The position numbers and the translations under genes are program-made. Under the pieces are notes generated by a model. That model saw only the letters and a program-made list of their open reading frames with translations. It was not told where the DNA came from and searched no databases. 64,000 bases of DNA from Paenibacillus albidus (lineage in GTDB: Bacteria > Bacillota > Bacilli > Paenibacillales > Paenibacillaceae): assembly GCF_014644435.1 (NCBI RefSeq), contig NZ_BMKR01000005.1, positions 267,463-331,462 of the forward strand, read 5' to 3'. Every line of letters starts with the position of its first letter. Positions within the stretch are counted from its first letter, which is position 1. Positions 8,383 through 18,414 of this stretch are shown here, in pieces.

Positions 8383-10176
8383 TCATTCACGCGGGATTCC
8401 CGAACCCGGTATCCGGATGCTGACCTGTGTCCCAATGCCAAGGGCGCTGAAAATCTGTACGCCATAACCTTCACCGAACAGGAGCTTCAGACGGCGGTTG
8501 ACGTTGGCGATCCCATAGCCCGAGGAATGTTCACCGCCGCTGTTCCCCTGTTCGAGAATATGTGCGGTTTTTCCCGCAGACATCCCCATACCGTCGTCAA
8601 TAACCTCCAGCACAAGATCCTCCCCGTCCGGATAACCGCGAATAATGATATTCAATCTGGCTTCATCATCCCAAATGGCATGGTTGATGCAATTCTCCAC
8701 AAAAGGTTGAAGGGTCAGCTTCACGATTCTCTTCGGCAGAAGGTTGTCTTCAATCTGATAATGCATATTCAGCAGCCCGGCAAAACGCGTCTGTTGAATA
8801 GCCATATAATGTTTCGTTAAGGTGATCTCTTCATTAATCGAGATGATATGTTTCCCTTTATTGAGTGATATCCGGTAAAACTTTGCCAGATCGGTCACCA
8901 TCCTGTGAATGCGGGCATCCTCATATTTAATCGCCAGCGAGGAGATGGAGGCTAACGTATTGTAAAGAAAATGGGGGTTAATCTGGGCCTGCAATACATT
9001 CATCTCAATCTCCTGTTTGGCAATTTCCTTCTTGTACACCTCGTTAATCAGACTGCTGATCCGGCCGGACATACTATGAAAAGCCTGGCTCAGCTGCCCG
9101 ATTTCATCATTGCCCATCTCCTGCGGTGCATCTGTGAATTCCTCCCGTTCTGCCCGGCGGATCATTTTTAGGAGAGCAATAACCCTGCGTGTGAATAATC
9201 CCGCCGTAATATAGATAAGAAAGACTGCAAGCAGCAGACAGATCAAGGCCACGGGCATCAGGCGCGCGGCGGCGGCTTTGGCCAGAGCGGCGAAATTGTT
9301 ATAGGGCACAATCGTCACCGTCTTCCAGCCGTAATTCAGCGTGTCGTACACGACAAGAACCTGTTCTCCTTTATAGATGCTGTCAAATTTCCCCGAACCT
9401 TCTTCGGGAAAAGGGTCGGGCAGCAGCTCCTGGAGCGGTGAGCCCAAGACCGATTTGTCCTTGCTGGACAGAATGTTCCCTTCGCTGTTCACGATATAGA
9501 TGCTTTTGTTCTCATCTTCTTCGGCAATCAGCGAATAAATATCCGATTCGGCGATGTCCATGGACAGGATTCCGTAGGGATAATTCAGACTGTAATTGTT
9601 GAGCAGACGGGCCAGTCTCAAGGTGGGGGCCTGCTTGTTCCCGGAGGACTGTGTAAGAAAGACGGCATTCCCGTAAGTCCCCTCAAGCGCCTTGAAGAAA
9701 CCTTCCTTGTCCGCAGTTTCGTCCAGTGCTTTGATCAGCACATTGTCCTTGGGCAGGGAATGATTGTCCGTGTAGATGGTAATGCCGGAAATGTCCGGGT
9801 TGCTGATCCTTACCGAACTTAACAAATTGTCGAAATAAGTGTAGGCTTCCAAATACAAACGATTATCGTTGTAAGTATGGGTCAGATAGCCGCGCAGGGT
9901 GCCGTCCAGGAACAGGGAGTTGGATATTTTCACATAATAATCCAGTTTATTCTGAAGATTGGCGTTAATCTGTGCGGTGGTTGAGATCATAGTCTCATAA
10001 GACTGATCCCTAAGCTCGTTTCTGATTGAGGTATACGAGAAATAGATCAGCAGAGACAACGGCAGAATGGAAGCCACAAAAAAAACAGCAAACAGCTTTC
10101 TTCGCAGATTCATGTTCATCAAAAGAGTGCCCATCCAATTCCGCAGCTTAACCAAACGGTTCACCAACTTTACCAT
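8383..10176 (-). CDS. yesM: YesM-type sensor histidine kinase
   Basis: 597 residues. A transmembrane helix near residues 28-48, a large extracellular sensor domain (about 50-295), a second helix near 300-320, HAMP, a His_kinase domain with LQAQINPHFLYNTL (phospho-acceptor His), and HATPase_c with DDGMGM and GYGIANVNRRL. This class senses sugars or sugar-binding proteins and phosphorylates a YesN regulator. It follows the yesN gene with a 7-base overlap. The pair is divergent from the alpha-galactoside transporter genes and most likely controls them. Confidence 0.9.
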   Translation of the reverse strand: MVKLVNRLVKLRNWMGTLLMNMNLRRKLFAVFFVASILPLSLLIYFSYTSIRNELRDQSYETMISTTAQINANLQNKLDYYVKISNSLFLDGTLRGYLTHTYNDNRLYLEAYTYFDNLLSSVRISNPDISGITIYTDNHSLPKDNVLIKALDETADKEGFFKALEGTYGNAVFLTQSSGNKQAPTLRLARLLNNYSLNYPYGILSMDIAESDIYSLIAEEDENKSIYIVNSEGNILSSKDKSVLGSPLQELLPDPFPEEGSGKFDSIYKGEQVLVVYDTLNYGWKTVTIVPYNNFAALAKAAAARLMPVALICLLLAVFLIYITAGLFTRRVIALLKMIRRAEREEFTDAPQEMGNDEIGQLSQAFHSMSGRISSLINEVYKKEIAKQEIEMNVLQAQINPHFLYNTLASISSLAIKYEDARIHRMVTDLAKFYRISLNKGKHIISINEEITLTKHYMAIQQTRFAGLLNMHYQIEDNLLPKRIVKLTLQPFVENCINHAIWDDEARLNIIIRGYPDGEDLVLEVIDDGMGMSAGKTAHILEQGNSGGEHSSGYGIANVNRRLKLLFGEGYGVQIFSALGIGTQVSIRIPGSGIPRE

Positions 10177-11735
10177 ATCAATTTTTTGCGGTACTCATTA
10201 GGCGTACAGCCTTTGTGCTTCAGGAACACGGAACAGAAATACGATACATTCTCATAACCGACCGAACGCGAGATCTCATGAATCTTGAGGTGTTTGCTCG
10301 CCAGCAGTTCAATAGCCCGCTGTATCCGGTACCTTGTGATCGCTTCCAGGATCGTTTCACCAGCTGCTTCCTTGTATAGGGTCCGCACATAGTTGGGCGA
10401 GAGATAGACCTCCTTGGCAATCTCTTCAACCGTCAGTGGAGTGGAGAAGCGCTGCTGGATCAGCTCTGTAATCTTGTGCAGCAGCTTCTGGGGCTGTGTG
10501 TCCGATCTGCTCTGGATTATAGCGAGAATCTGACGGCATACTTCCAGCACATATTGCTCCAGATCGTCGATGGAAGGAAGTTGGGACAACTGCTCCCAAT
10601 GATTCATAAAAAGCATACTGCCCGACGTGTTCACGAGCAGCGCCGAGAATTCATGCTCGACTTCGCTAAGCAAGCCAAGCAGGTGGGAGATGACCCCATT
10701 CCTGCGGACCCGCTCCTGCCTGAGCCTGCTTATGAATTCCGCAATGACCGTCTTCATCCCGGGCTCGTCCTCAAGGGTAAGCGCCCGGCATAGTTCAGCG
10801 GCATACCCCTCAGGCTTGATCTCCGTGTCGGTTGTCTCTAGGGCATCTCCGGCAGTGATCACCCTGCCTGTACCCAGATGGAACTTCCATTCGCTGCGTT
10901 TTTTGGCCTGCCTGTAGAGCTGGGGCAATTCATCCACGGATTCACCTTCATCCGATACGGCCAGCGTCAGGCGCCAAGCATCCAATGAGGGGGATACGCT
11001 GTACAGCACTTCCTCCCAATAAGACTTGTCCGCAGCCGCAGGCGGCTTGTGTGACATCAGGATCAGTCCGATGGCCCGTTCCTCCAGCTCCACCCCCATG
11101 GCGTAGTCGAAATCTCCGGACACCGTGGACTGCAAGGCGGCAATCAGCGAGGCCCTTGGATAACGGCGTTGGCCTTGGCTTCCATAGGCCTGATCGAGTG
11201 TGATGTGGACTACTGCATAGGTTGCGCGGGAGGGCAAGGGCAGGGACAACTTAAACAACTGGTCAGCCCATTCCCGGCGGGCATTTCCGTCCTTCTCCAT
11301 CAGCCATTTGGCCATTAGGCGTTCTTTGGCCGTGTCCAGATTACGGCGGATCAGGTCATCCTCATCACACTTTTTTTTCACCGTTTCCATCAAATCGCGC
11401 AGTTCTTCCATATCTATAGGTTTGAGGAGATAACCCACAGCTTCCACGGTCAACGCCTCTTTAATATATTGGAATTCATTATGCCCGCTCAGAAACACAA
11501 TCTTGATGTCCTTGTTCCATTGTCTCGCCCGGCGGGCAAATTCCAGCCCATCCATAATGGGCATCCGGACATCGGTCAGCACGATATCGGGTGCCAGCGA
11601 CTCCAGTTTCAACAGAGCCTCTTTCCCGTTTTTAGCCGTGCCTGCAACCTCGATATCCATCTCCTTCCAGGGCACATAGTGCTCCAGCAATTCCATCTCA
11701 ATTCGTTCATCTTCCACGAGCAGCAGCGAATACAT
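10170..11735 (-). CDS. yesN: YesN-type response regulator with AraC HTH
   Basis: 521 residues. The receiver domain has phospho-acceptor Asp55 in IVLTDVRMP, then a long middle segment usual for the YesN class, then a C-terminal AraC/XylS double HTH over the last 100 residues (YLSPNYVRTLYKEAAGETILEAI; SVGYENVSYFCSVFLKHKGCTPNEYRK). It is the first gene of the minus-strand pair and reads away from the ABC permease at 11988. It probably activates that operon from the shared 250-base spacer. Confidence 0.9.
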   Translation of the reverse strand: MYSLLLVEDERIEMELLEHYVPWKEMDIEVAGTAKNGKEALLKLESLAPDIVLTDVRMPIMDGLEFARRARQWNKDIKIVFLSGHNEFQYIKEALTVEAVGYLLKPIDMEELRDLMETVKKKCDEDDLIRRNLDTAKERLMAKWLMEKDGNARREWADQLFKLSLPLPSRATYAVVHITLDQAYGSQGQRRYPRASLIAALQSTVSGDFDYAMGVELEERAIGLILMSHKPPAAADKSYWEEVLYSVSPSLDAWRLTLAVSDEGESVDELPQLYRQAKKRSEWKFHLGTGRVITAGDALETTDTEIKPEGYAAELCRALTLEDEPGMKTVIAEFISRLRQERVRRNGVISHLLGLLSEVEHEFSALLVNTSGSMLFMNHWEQLSQLPSIDDLEQYVLEVCRQILAIIQSRSDTQPQKLLHKITELIQQRFSTPLTVEEIAKEVYLSPNYVRTLYKEAAGETILEAITRYRIQRAIELLASKHLKIHEISRSVGYENVSYFCSVFLKHKGCTPNEYRKKLIW

Positions 11736-11987
11736 ACAATAACCCCCTTACGTCTTTCTATTCTAGGCTCTGAAAAAGATTTGAACAATGAAGGCCGGAG
11801 CAGATTCGGCGGTTTGGGTTATGTTTTGTTGAAAATTGAAAGATGAGACCTGCAATTAAGGCGATTTGCGGTATCAATCCTTAAATTGTTGTATGGATTG
11901 ACCGATGATAGCGCTCTTATAATTTAGCTATAACCGGTGCACGGTAGACATTACAGCAAGAAGAGCAGGAAAGGAAGGGTTGAACAC

Positions 11988-12950
11988 ATGAGAGTGGAGC
12001 TGGCTTCATCATCATTCAAGAACAAGCAGGCCAAGCGGGACAAAGGAGAGACCTGGCGCCGTCTCAAATCGGCCAAATATTTATATCTGATGCTGATTCC
12101 GGCTTGTGTTTGGGTCATTGCATTCGCTTATGCGCCCATGTTCGGGTTATACATGGCGTTTGTCAATTATCAGCCGGGAGGAGAGTTCTGGTCACAATTT
12201 TTCACAAGCAAATTTGTGGGCCTGGACTGGTTCGTATATTTCTACAATAGCGGCGATTTCCTTCGTCTGATGCGCAATACGCTTCTCTCCAGTGCGATGA
12301 CGATTCTGATCAGCTTTCCGGCCCCGATTATTATCGCGCTGGCGCTGAATGAAGTGAAGAATAAATTTTTTAAAAAGACGGTGCAATCCGTAGCTTATCT
12401 GCCTTATTTCGTCTCTTGGGTCATTGCTGCCAATATCTTTATCACGCTGCTGTCCTCGGACGGAATGGTCAACGGCATGTTGAAAAGCCTGGGGCTGATC
12501 GACGAAAGCATCTTGTTTTTTCAGGAAAAAAATTATTTCTGGAGTATTGTCGCAAGCGCTAACACCTGGAAGTCCATGGGCTATAATTCGATCATCTATC
12601 TGGCGGCGATTGCCGGGATTAATCCCGAGCAGTATGAGGCATCCACAGTGGACGGCGCGAACAAGTGGAAGCAAATGCTGCATATCACGCTGCCAAGCCT
12701 GAAGCCAACAGCCATTATACTGCTTATTCTGGCCGTGGCAAACGTAATGAATACCGGGTTCGACCAGTATTACCTGATGCAGAACGAATCCATTATGGCG
12801 ACCGCCGATGTTATTGACACTTATACGTACCGTTACGGTCTGAGCCAAGGGATGTTCTCTTATGCAGCCGCTGTGGGGCTGTTCAAATCGGTCGTGTCGA
12901 TTATATTGCTGACCACCATCAATAAGGTATTCAAAAGAGCGTTGTTCTAA
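11988..12950 (+). CDS. ABC transporter permease, LplB/YteP type
   Basis: 320 residues from the ATG at 11988 (AAGGAAGGG before it); longer in-frame starts lack a ribosome site. Six hydrophobic helices and the cytoplasmic EAA loop (EQYEASTVDGANKWKQMLHIT) that contacts the ATPase. It is the first gene of an operon with a second permease, a lipoprotein binding protein and alpha-galactosidase, so the cargo is inferred to be alpha-galactosides. No ATPase gene is present; a shared MsmX-like ATPase elsewhere is expected for this family. Confidence 0.88.
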   Translation: MRVELASSSFKNKQAKRDKGETWRRLKSAKYLYLMLIPACVWVIAFAYAPMFGLYMAFVNYQPGGEFWSQFFTSKFVGLDWFVYFYNSGDFLRLMRNTLLSSAMTILISFPAPIIIALALNEVKNKFFKKTVQSVAYLPYFVSWVIAANIFITLLSSDGMVNGMLKSLGLIDESILFFQEKNYFWSIVASANTWKSMGYNSIIYLAAIAGINPEQYEASTVDGANKWKQMLHITLPSLKPTAIILLILAVANVMNTGFDQYYLMQNESIMATADVIDTYTYRYGLSQGMFSYAAAVGLFKSVVSIILLTTINKVFKRALF

Positions 12951-12977
12951 GATTATACGGGATAAGGAGTGAGGAGC

Positions 12978-13859
12978 TTGAGACAAGCGCCCCATTGGGA
13001 TGATTTTATTTTTAAGGGCATCGTGTATTTGATATTATTGGCTGTATTCTGTGTTACCTTTCTGCCGTTCCTGAACATTCTGGCCATTTCTCTGAATGAT
13101 GCCACGGATTCGGTGCGGGGGGGCATATCCTTCTGGCCGAGACAATTCAGCTTGCAAAGTTACGAGACGGTGCTGGGGGATTCGCAAATCTGGAGTGCCC
13201 TGCGTGTGACCATCGCCAGAACAGTGGTCGGCGTGCCGCTGTCCTTATTTACAATCACCATGCTGGCCTACGTCCTGTCGCGAAAAGATATTATCGGCGG
13301 GAAAACACTTACCTTTATTTTCCTTTTCACCATGTATTTCTCCGGCGGGTTGATTCCGTATTATATGGTGCTCAAGTCACTGGGGCTTCTGGATACGTTC
13401 TGGGTATTTATCATCCCGAATCTGGTGAATGTATTCTATATGATTATTGTCCGCACGTTTATCAACGAATTGCCGCACGAACTGGAAGAATCGGCGAAGA
13501 TCGATGGTGCGAATGACCTGCAGATTTTTTTAAAAGTGTACCTGCCGCTTTGCCTGCCGGTGCTGGCCACCGTAGGGATGTTCCTGGCAATTGACCAATG
13601 GAACGCGTGGTTTGACTCTTATGCTTTTACCAGCAGCATGGAACTGAAGACGCTGCAGGCGAAGCTGGTGCAGATTCTTAACCAGGCAGATACCAGCCAA
13701 ATGACCAGTGGAGCAAATGCTTCCATCCGGCAGGCCATTTCGCCGCAAAGCATCCGCATGGCAATTACGATTATTGCCACCTTGCCGATATTGCTGGTTT
13801 ATCCTTTGGTGCAGCGCTTTTTTGCCGAAGGCATGACGTTGGGTTCCGTTAAAATGTAA
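12978..13859 (+). CDS. ABC transporter permease, LplC/YtcP type
   Basis: Partner of the preceding permease in the CUT1 subfamily, with six membrane helices and EAA motif ELEESAKIDGANDLQIFLKVYLPL. I place the start at TTG 12978, eight bases after AAGGAG; a GTG at 12969 is directly against that site and less likely. The C-terminus RFFAEGMTLGSVK is characteristic of this permease group. The start is 27 bases after the first permease stop, and the binding protein start is 33 bases after this stop. Confidence 0.87.
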   Translation: MRQAPHWDDFIFKGIVYLILLAVFCVTFLPFLNILAISLNDATDSVRGGISFWPRQFSLQSYETVLGDSQIWSALRVTIARTVVGVPLSLFTITMLAYVLSRKDIIGGKTLTFIFLFTMYFSGGLIPYYMVLKSLGLLDTFWVFIIPNLVNVFYMIIVRTFINELPHELEESAKIDGANDLQIFLKVYLPLCLPVLATVGMFLAIDQWNAWFDSYAFTSSMELKTLQAKLVQILNQADTSQMTSGANASIRQAISPQSIRMAITIIATLPILLVYPLVQRFFAEGMTLGSVKM

Positions 13860-13892
13860 CCATAGAATACAAACGACATGGGGGAATTTATG

Positions 13893-15521
13893 ATGAAGAA
13901 AGCTAAGAAACCAATCTTGCTGGGGCTGGCATTAGGGATGGCAGGCACTCTGCTGGCAGGCTGCGGAGGCGGGAACAATGCGGCAGCAACCACAAACGGC
14001 AATGCCAATGCCGGGAACAGCGATACAGCTCCAATCACCTTTAAGTTTTTTGACAAAAACTTCGACCAGCCGTTCACCAACCCGGTAGCACAGGAGATCA
14101 CCAAAAAAACGGGCGTGACCATCGAAATGGTGCCAACCACCGGCAACGCTGAAGAAAAGCTGAACCTGATGCTGGCCAGCAATGATTTTCCCGACATTGT
14201 ACTGATCTCACGGACGGATGATCTAATCAATAAATATATCGCCGCAGAGGCGCTGATTCCGCTGGATGACCTGATTGAGAAATACGGGCCGAATATTAAA
14301 AAAATGTACGGAGATACCATCAATAAATCCAGAAGCGCGGACGGCAAGACTTATTACCTGAATAACTGGTACTCGCTGGAAAAAGAGCCGGTGGCCGGCA
14401 TTCAGATGCGCAAGGATCTGTTGATTGAACTGGGCGAGGCGGAACGCGCCAATAATCCGGCTGCTCCGTTTACTTCGGAAGAATATTATACCCTTTTGAA
14501 AAAATTCAAAGAGAAATATCCAACCATCGACGGCAAAGCTTCCTTGGGAGCGACTTGGGATTACAGCAATTACATCTCTCTGCTGTCCACCTTCAAGGGC
14601 ATGTTCGGGATGAAGACCTATTACGATGACCAGGGTACCCTCAAGCAGGATGTGCGTGATCCGCAATATAAAGCGATGCTGGCTTATATGAACAAGCTCT
14701 ACCGCGAAGGGCTTGTAGATCCTGAATTTGTGGTCAACAAAAAAGAGACCTGGAAGCAAAAAGTGTCCAACGGCAATGTGTTCTCGACGGAAGGCTCCTA
14801 TTGGGAGCTCGATACTCCGAACTCCATTCTGCGCAAAAACAGTGACGGCACGGATCAAGAGGACCGCCAGCTGTTTGCCTACAAAGTGGTTGCACCGGGA
14901 GTGGATGCGGACAAAACCACCTACGGCGGCAGAAGCTCGCTGGGTTGGGACGCAATCGGGATTACCAAAAGCAATCCGGACCCTGTGCGGACCATTAAAT
15001 TCTTTGACTATCTGGCGAGTGAAGAAGGGCAATATCTGCTGATGTGGGGCGTCGAAGGCAAGGATTGGGAATTGAAAGACGGCAAACACACGCCGATTGG
15101 AGACATTGTAGAGAAGTTCCAGAGCGAATGGGATAAAACCGTGGAAGCGACCGGCATCAGAAGATATACCTGGTTCATCAACAACGGCAGCGGCAGTGAC
15201 GGAACCCCGTTTGATATGGCCTCCAAATATAGACGTGATGTAAGAAATCTGCATGCTTCAGAGGCTCTGGCCGACAGTGTATGGGATACCTCCGAATATG
15301 AGAACCTGGGGCCGGATGCGGGGACGCCGGAAGCACTGATTGCCCAGAAATATGAAGATATCAAAAAAAGCGCCATCGCCAAAATTATCATGGCCAAAAC
15401 TGAAAGTGAAGCCCTCTCCCTGTATGACAATATGATTCAGGAGATGGATGCGATCGGCATGGCCAAGCTGGAGACCATCGTAAATGAGAAATATAAAGCG
15501 CGAATGGAGTTATGGAAATAA
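13893..15521 (+). CDS. Extracellular sugar-binding lipoprotein of the ABC transporter
   Basis: About 542 residues, large as usual for the LipO/YtcQ group of solute-binding proteins. The signal ends in lipobox LLAGC (Cys24) after a Lys-rich start; ATGs at 13890 and 13893 are both placed for the GGGGG site. Two-lobed binding-protein features include EEKLNLMLASNDFPDIV and SLGWDAIGITKSNPDPVRTI. Its position between the permeases and alpha-galactosidase implies alpha-galactoside or galacto-oligosaccharide capture at the membrane surface. Confidence 0.88.
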   Translation: MKKAKKPILLGLALGMAGTLLAGCGGGNNAAATTNGNANAGNSDTAPITFKFFDKNFDQPFTNPVAQEITKKTGVTIEMVPTTGNAEEKLNLMLASNDFPDIVLISRTDDLINKYIAAEALIPLDDLIEKYGPNIKKMYGDTINKSRSADGKTYYLNNWYSLEKEPVAGIQMRKDLLIELGEAERANNPAAPFTSEEYYTLLKKFKEKYPTIDGKASLGATWDYSNYISLLSTFKGMFGMKTYYDDQGTLKQDVRDPQYKAMLAYMNKLYREGLVDPEFVVNKKETWKQKVSNGNVFSTEGSYWELDTPNSILRKNSDGTDQEDRQLFAYKVVAPGVDADKTTYGGRSSLGWDAIGITKSNPDPVRTIKFFDYLASEEGQYLLMWGVEGKDWELKDGKHTPIGDIVEKFQSEWDKTVEATGIRRYTWFINNGSGSDGTPFDMASKYRRDVRNLHASEALADSVWDTSEYENLGPDAGTPEALIAQKYEDIKKSAIAKIIMAKTESEALSLYDNMIQEMDAIGMAKLETIVNEKYKARMELWK

Positions 15522-15540
15522 ACACAAAAGCTATGCATTA

Positions 15541-15572
15541 ATAAAGCGTTTACGCGGCTTATATTGTATAAT
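15541..15572 (+). promoter_or_regulatory. Possible internal promoter with cre-like site before alpha-galactosidase
   Basis: A -10 like TATAAT lies at 15567-15572. Just upstream, AAAGCGTTTAC (15543-15553) matches 11 of 14 positions of a CcpA (cre) box, lacking the outer TG and A. Together they suggest a separate, glucose-repressed promoter for the galactosidase. A good -35 is not visible. Confidence 0.35.
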
Positions 15573-15633
15573 GGGTATGATTTAAAACAGATATGGCAAG
15601 CTACTCAATTATCAATTGGATATGGAGGAAATC

Positions 15634-17823
15634 ATGAGTATTTTCTACGATTCGAAGGACCGTGTTTTTCATCTGCAAAGCAAAGAAACCAGCTATGTCA
15701 TTCAACTGCTGCACACCGGCATACCTGCACATGTGTATTGGGGCCGCAAAATCCGTTCGGGCCCGCTGGCTACGATTCTGCAACGGACTGAACGCTGTTC
15801 ATTCTCGCCCACTCCCTTTCCGGAGGATATGTCGCTCTCTTACGATACGCTTGCCCAGGAATATCCGGCTTACGGCGTAGGAGACTTCCGCAATCCGGCC
15901 TATCAGATCCAGGCACCGAACGGAACGACCACGTCCGAGGCGATTTATGATAAGCACCGTATCTACAAAGGCAAACCAACACTGGAAGGGCTGCCTGCGA
16001 CTTATGCCGAACATGAGGATGAAGCGGAGACCCTGGAACTGGAACTGGTGGATGCCGTAGCGGGACTGCGGATTATTCTGACCTATACTGTCTTCGGTGA
16101 GCTTAACGCGCTCACGCGTTCTGTGCGCTTCATTAATGAAGGAACGGATTCCCTGAAGCTGCTGCGGACCTTAAGCATGAGCGTGGATTTCCGCGACTCC
16201 AATTATGATCTGCTGCATCTGTCCGGAACCTGGGCGAGAGAGCGGAATGTGGAGCGCAGAGCACTTGCTCCAGGTCTGCAGGGAATAGAGAGCCGCAGAG
16301 GCTCCAGCAGCCATGGACAGAATCCTTTCATTGCGCTGCTTGCCAAGGGTGCGGATGAGGATCACGGCGATGTATACGGGGTCAGCCTGGTCTACAGCGG
16401 CGGATTCACGGCTCAAGCCGAAGTGGACCCGTACAAGACTACCCGCTTGTCCATGGGTGTCAACCCGTTTGATTTCAGCTGGCTGCTGGAAGCAGGCGAG
16501 TCGTTCCAGACCCCGGAAGCCGTACTGGTCTTCTCGGCGGATGGCATCGGGGCCATGTCCCGCACGTACCATAAGCTGTACCGGACCCGGCTGTGCCGTG
16601 GTGTCTTCCGTGACCAGACCCGTCCGGTCCTTGTGAACAACTGGGAAGCTACTTATTTTGACTTCAACGCCGGCAAGATCGAAGCCATTGCCAAGGCGGG
16701 CAGTGAGCTGGGCATGGAGCTGTTCGTACTCGATGACGGCTGGTTCGGGCACCGGGATAATGACCGCAGCTCGCTCGGCGACTGGTTCGTGGACCGCAAG
16801 AAGCTGCCGGAAGGGCTGGAAGATCTGGCCAAACGTGTGAATGCGCTGGACATGCAGTTCGGTCTCTGGTTCGAGCCGGAGATGATCTCCCCGGACAGTG
16901 AGCTGTACCGCCAGCACCCGGATTGGTGCCTGCATGTGCCGAACCGCCGCCGGACTGAAGGGCGGATGCAGCTTGTGCTGGATTTCTCCCGCGCTGATGT
17001 GTGCCAGGCGATCGGCGACCAGATTGCCGACGTGTTGCGCAGTGCTCCAATCTCCTATGTGAAATGGGATATGAACCGTAATATGACGGAGATCGGTTCG
17101 GCACTGCTGCCGCCAGAGCGGCAACGTGAAACGGCGCACCGTTATATGCTGGGACTGTACAGTGTCCTGGAGCGGATTACTTCCGAATTCCCGAACGTCC
17201 TGTTCGAAAGCTGCTCCGGCGGCGGCGGACGGTTCGATCCGGGTATGCTCTACTACATGCCGCAGACCTGGACAAGCGACAACACCGATGCGATCAGCAG
17301 ATTGAAGATTCAATACGGTACCAGTATTGTGTATCCGCTGAGCTCGATGGGCAGCCACGTATCGGCGGTGCCGAATCATCAGGTGCACCGCAATACATCG
17401 CTTGAACTGCGCGGGCATGTCGCCATGTCCGGCAATTTCGGCTATGAGCTGGACCTGACAAAGTTCACGGAAGAAGAGAAGGCTACAGTGAAGGAACAGG
17501 TAGCTCTTTACAAGGAGCTGCGTTCTCTGGTTCAGTTCGGGGAGCAGTACAGACTGCTCAGCCCTTTTGAAGGGAATGAGACGGCCTGGATGATTGTGGC
17601 CGAAGATAAATCCGAAGCGGTGGCCATCTATGTACGGGTGCTCGCTGAGCCGAACGACAAGCTGTACCATTTGCGCCTGAAAGGTCTCGATCCGCAAAGT
17701 GATTATGAGTGGATTGAAGGCGGTGGCGTGTATGGAGGGGATCACCTTATGTATGCGGGCTTGCCTGTGCCGCACCTCCACGGCGATTTCCAAAGTGTGC
17801 TATGGCGCTTTAAGAAAATATAA
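15634..17823 (+). CDS. Alpha-galactosidase, GH36
   Basis: 729 residues from ATG 15634 behind GGAGG. GH36 layout: N-terminal beta-supersandwich, a central (beta/alpha)8 barrel, and a C-terminal beta domain. The nucleophile is Asp479 in YVKWDMNR and the acid/base is Asp549 in TSDNTDA; both lie within one residue of the numbering known for the Geobacillus AgaA enzyme. The barrel also has VLDDGWFG and ESCSGGGGRFD. It has no signal peptide, so it should hydrolyse raffinose-family or melibiose-type galactosides inside the cell after import by the upstream transporter. Confidence 0.93.
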   Translation: MSIFYDSKDRVFHLQSKETSYVIQLLHTGIPAHVYWGRKIRSGPLATILQRTERCSFSPTPFPEDMSLSYDTLAQEYPAYGVGDFRNPAYQIQAPNGTTTSEAIYDKHRIYKGKPTLEGLPATYAEHEDEAETLELELVDAVAGLRIILTYTVFGELNALTRSVRFINEGTDSLKLLRTLSMSVDFRDSNYDLLHLSGTWARERNVERRALAPGLQGIESRRGSSSHGQNPFIALLAKGADEDHGDVYGVSLVYSGGFTAQAEVDPYKTTRLSMGVNPFDFSWLLEAGESFQTPEAVLVFSADGIGAMSRTYHKLYRTRLCRGVFRDQTRPVLVNNWEATYFDFNAGKIEAIAKAGSELGMELFVLDDGWFGHRDNDRSSLGDWFVDRKKLPEGLEDLAKRVNALDMQFGLWFEPEMISPDSELYRQHPDWCLHVPNRRRTEGRMQLVLDFSRADVCQAIGDQIADVLRSAPISYVKWDMNRNMTEIGSALLPPERQRETAHRYMLGLYSVLERITSEFPNVLFESCSGGGGRFDPGMLYYMPQTWTSDNTDAISRLKIQYGTSIVYPLSSMGSHVSAVPNHQVHRNTSLELRGHVAMSGNFGYELDLTKFTEEEKATVKEQVALYKELRSLVQFGEQYRLLSPFEGNETAWMIVAEDKSEAVAIYVRVLAEPNDKLYHLRLKGLDPQSDYEWIEGGGVYGGDHLMYAGLPVPHLHGDFQSVLWRFKKI

Positions 17824-17828
17824 CGTTA

Positions 17829-17871
17829 AAAAAACACGGACACCCTTGTTTAGAAGGTGTCCGTGTTTTTT
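17829..17871. terminator. Bidirectional terminator between alpha-galactosidase and the ExsC-like gene
   Basis: A perfect 16-bp stem (17829-17844 with 17856-17871) starting with A6 and ending with T6, and an 11-base loop. It serves the plus-strand galactosidase and the convergent minus-strand gene. Confidence 0.85.
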
Positions 17872-17879
17872 AGTATAGT

Positions 17880-18305
17880 TTAGCCGCCAATGGCTATGGC
17901 CGTGAATGTAATCGGGCCAATAACCCTTGCTGTTGAAAGAGGGTTACGGTTTTCTACGATTAATTGATAGTTTTGTGTTCCCAGCGGAGCATGCTCGATC
18001 ATTTGCAAGGAAACAAGCGAGTATTCATCGACACCATTGAAGGCGTCCCCTGCCAGTGCATAGTAGATTTCCGTGCCTGCACGCCATATACGTACAATAA
18101 TCTCCGGCTCTCCGGCAATAGAGCGGTACCCGAAGGTTGCTGTTAACTCCACTCTGTTGGTAGCAGAGGCGGGATTCGCAGGATCGATGTACACCGAGGT
18201 TGTGGCAATGGAAACGCCCACAGGGGTGTTGGGTACTGGAATATTCACGCCATTGGCAATGGGGGTAACTACAGTAGCATTGTAATCAATAATGACTTTG
18301 GTCAT
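17880..18305 (-). CDS. ExsC-like spore-surface protein (tentative)
   Basis: 141 residues with no signal peptide, almost entirely beta strands. The opening IIDYNATVVTP and the ending VIGPITFTAIAIGG resemble my recollection of the exosporium protein ExsC family of Bacillus. The ribosome site is AAGGAG. A CATAGAATA element upstream on the same strand fits a mother-cell sigma factor -10, which supports late sporulation expression. If the family call is wrong, it is still a small soluble beta protein of unknown role. Confidence 0.45.
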   Translation of the reverse strand: MTKVIIDYNATVVTPIANGVNIPVPNTPVGVSIATTSVYIDPANPASATNRVELTATFGYRSIAGEPEIIVRIWRAGTEIYYALAGDAFNGVDEYSLVSLQMIEHAPLGTQNYQLIVENRNPLSTARVIGPITFTAIAIGG

Positions 18306-18334
18306 GTCTTTCAGCTCCTTCTCATGTGATACTC

Positions 18335-18343
18335 TATTCTATG
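18335..18343 (-). promoter_or_regulatory. Sigma-K/E-like -10 element
   Basis: On the minus strand this reads CATAGAATA, matching CATAnnnTA, about 30 bases before the start codon of the ExsC-like gene. I could not find a convincing -35 AC element at the usual spacing. Confidence 0.4.
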
Positions 18344-18414
18344 AGATCAATCAGAAGGTGCTTGGACGGGCATGACGGATGATTCCCCATTTATGGCGGG
18401 TCTTCCGGCTAATC

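Noticed and set aside
11898..11923. Promoter TTGACC/TATAAT before the first alpha-galactoside permease
   Set aside because: The spacing is only 14 bases, too short for a normal sigma-A promoter; an activator-dependent promoter is possible but not demonstrated.
12192..12995. Long minus-strand frames opposite the permeases and similar shadows of the glycosidase genes
   Set aside because: They arise from codon bias of GC-rich genes on the other strand; none has a ribosome site or domain.
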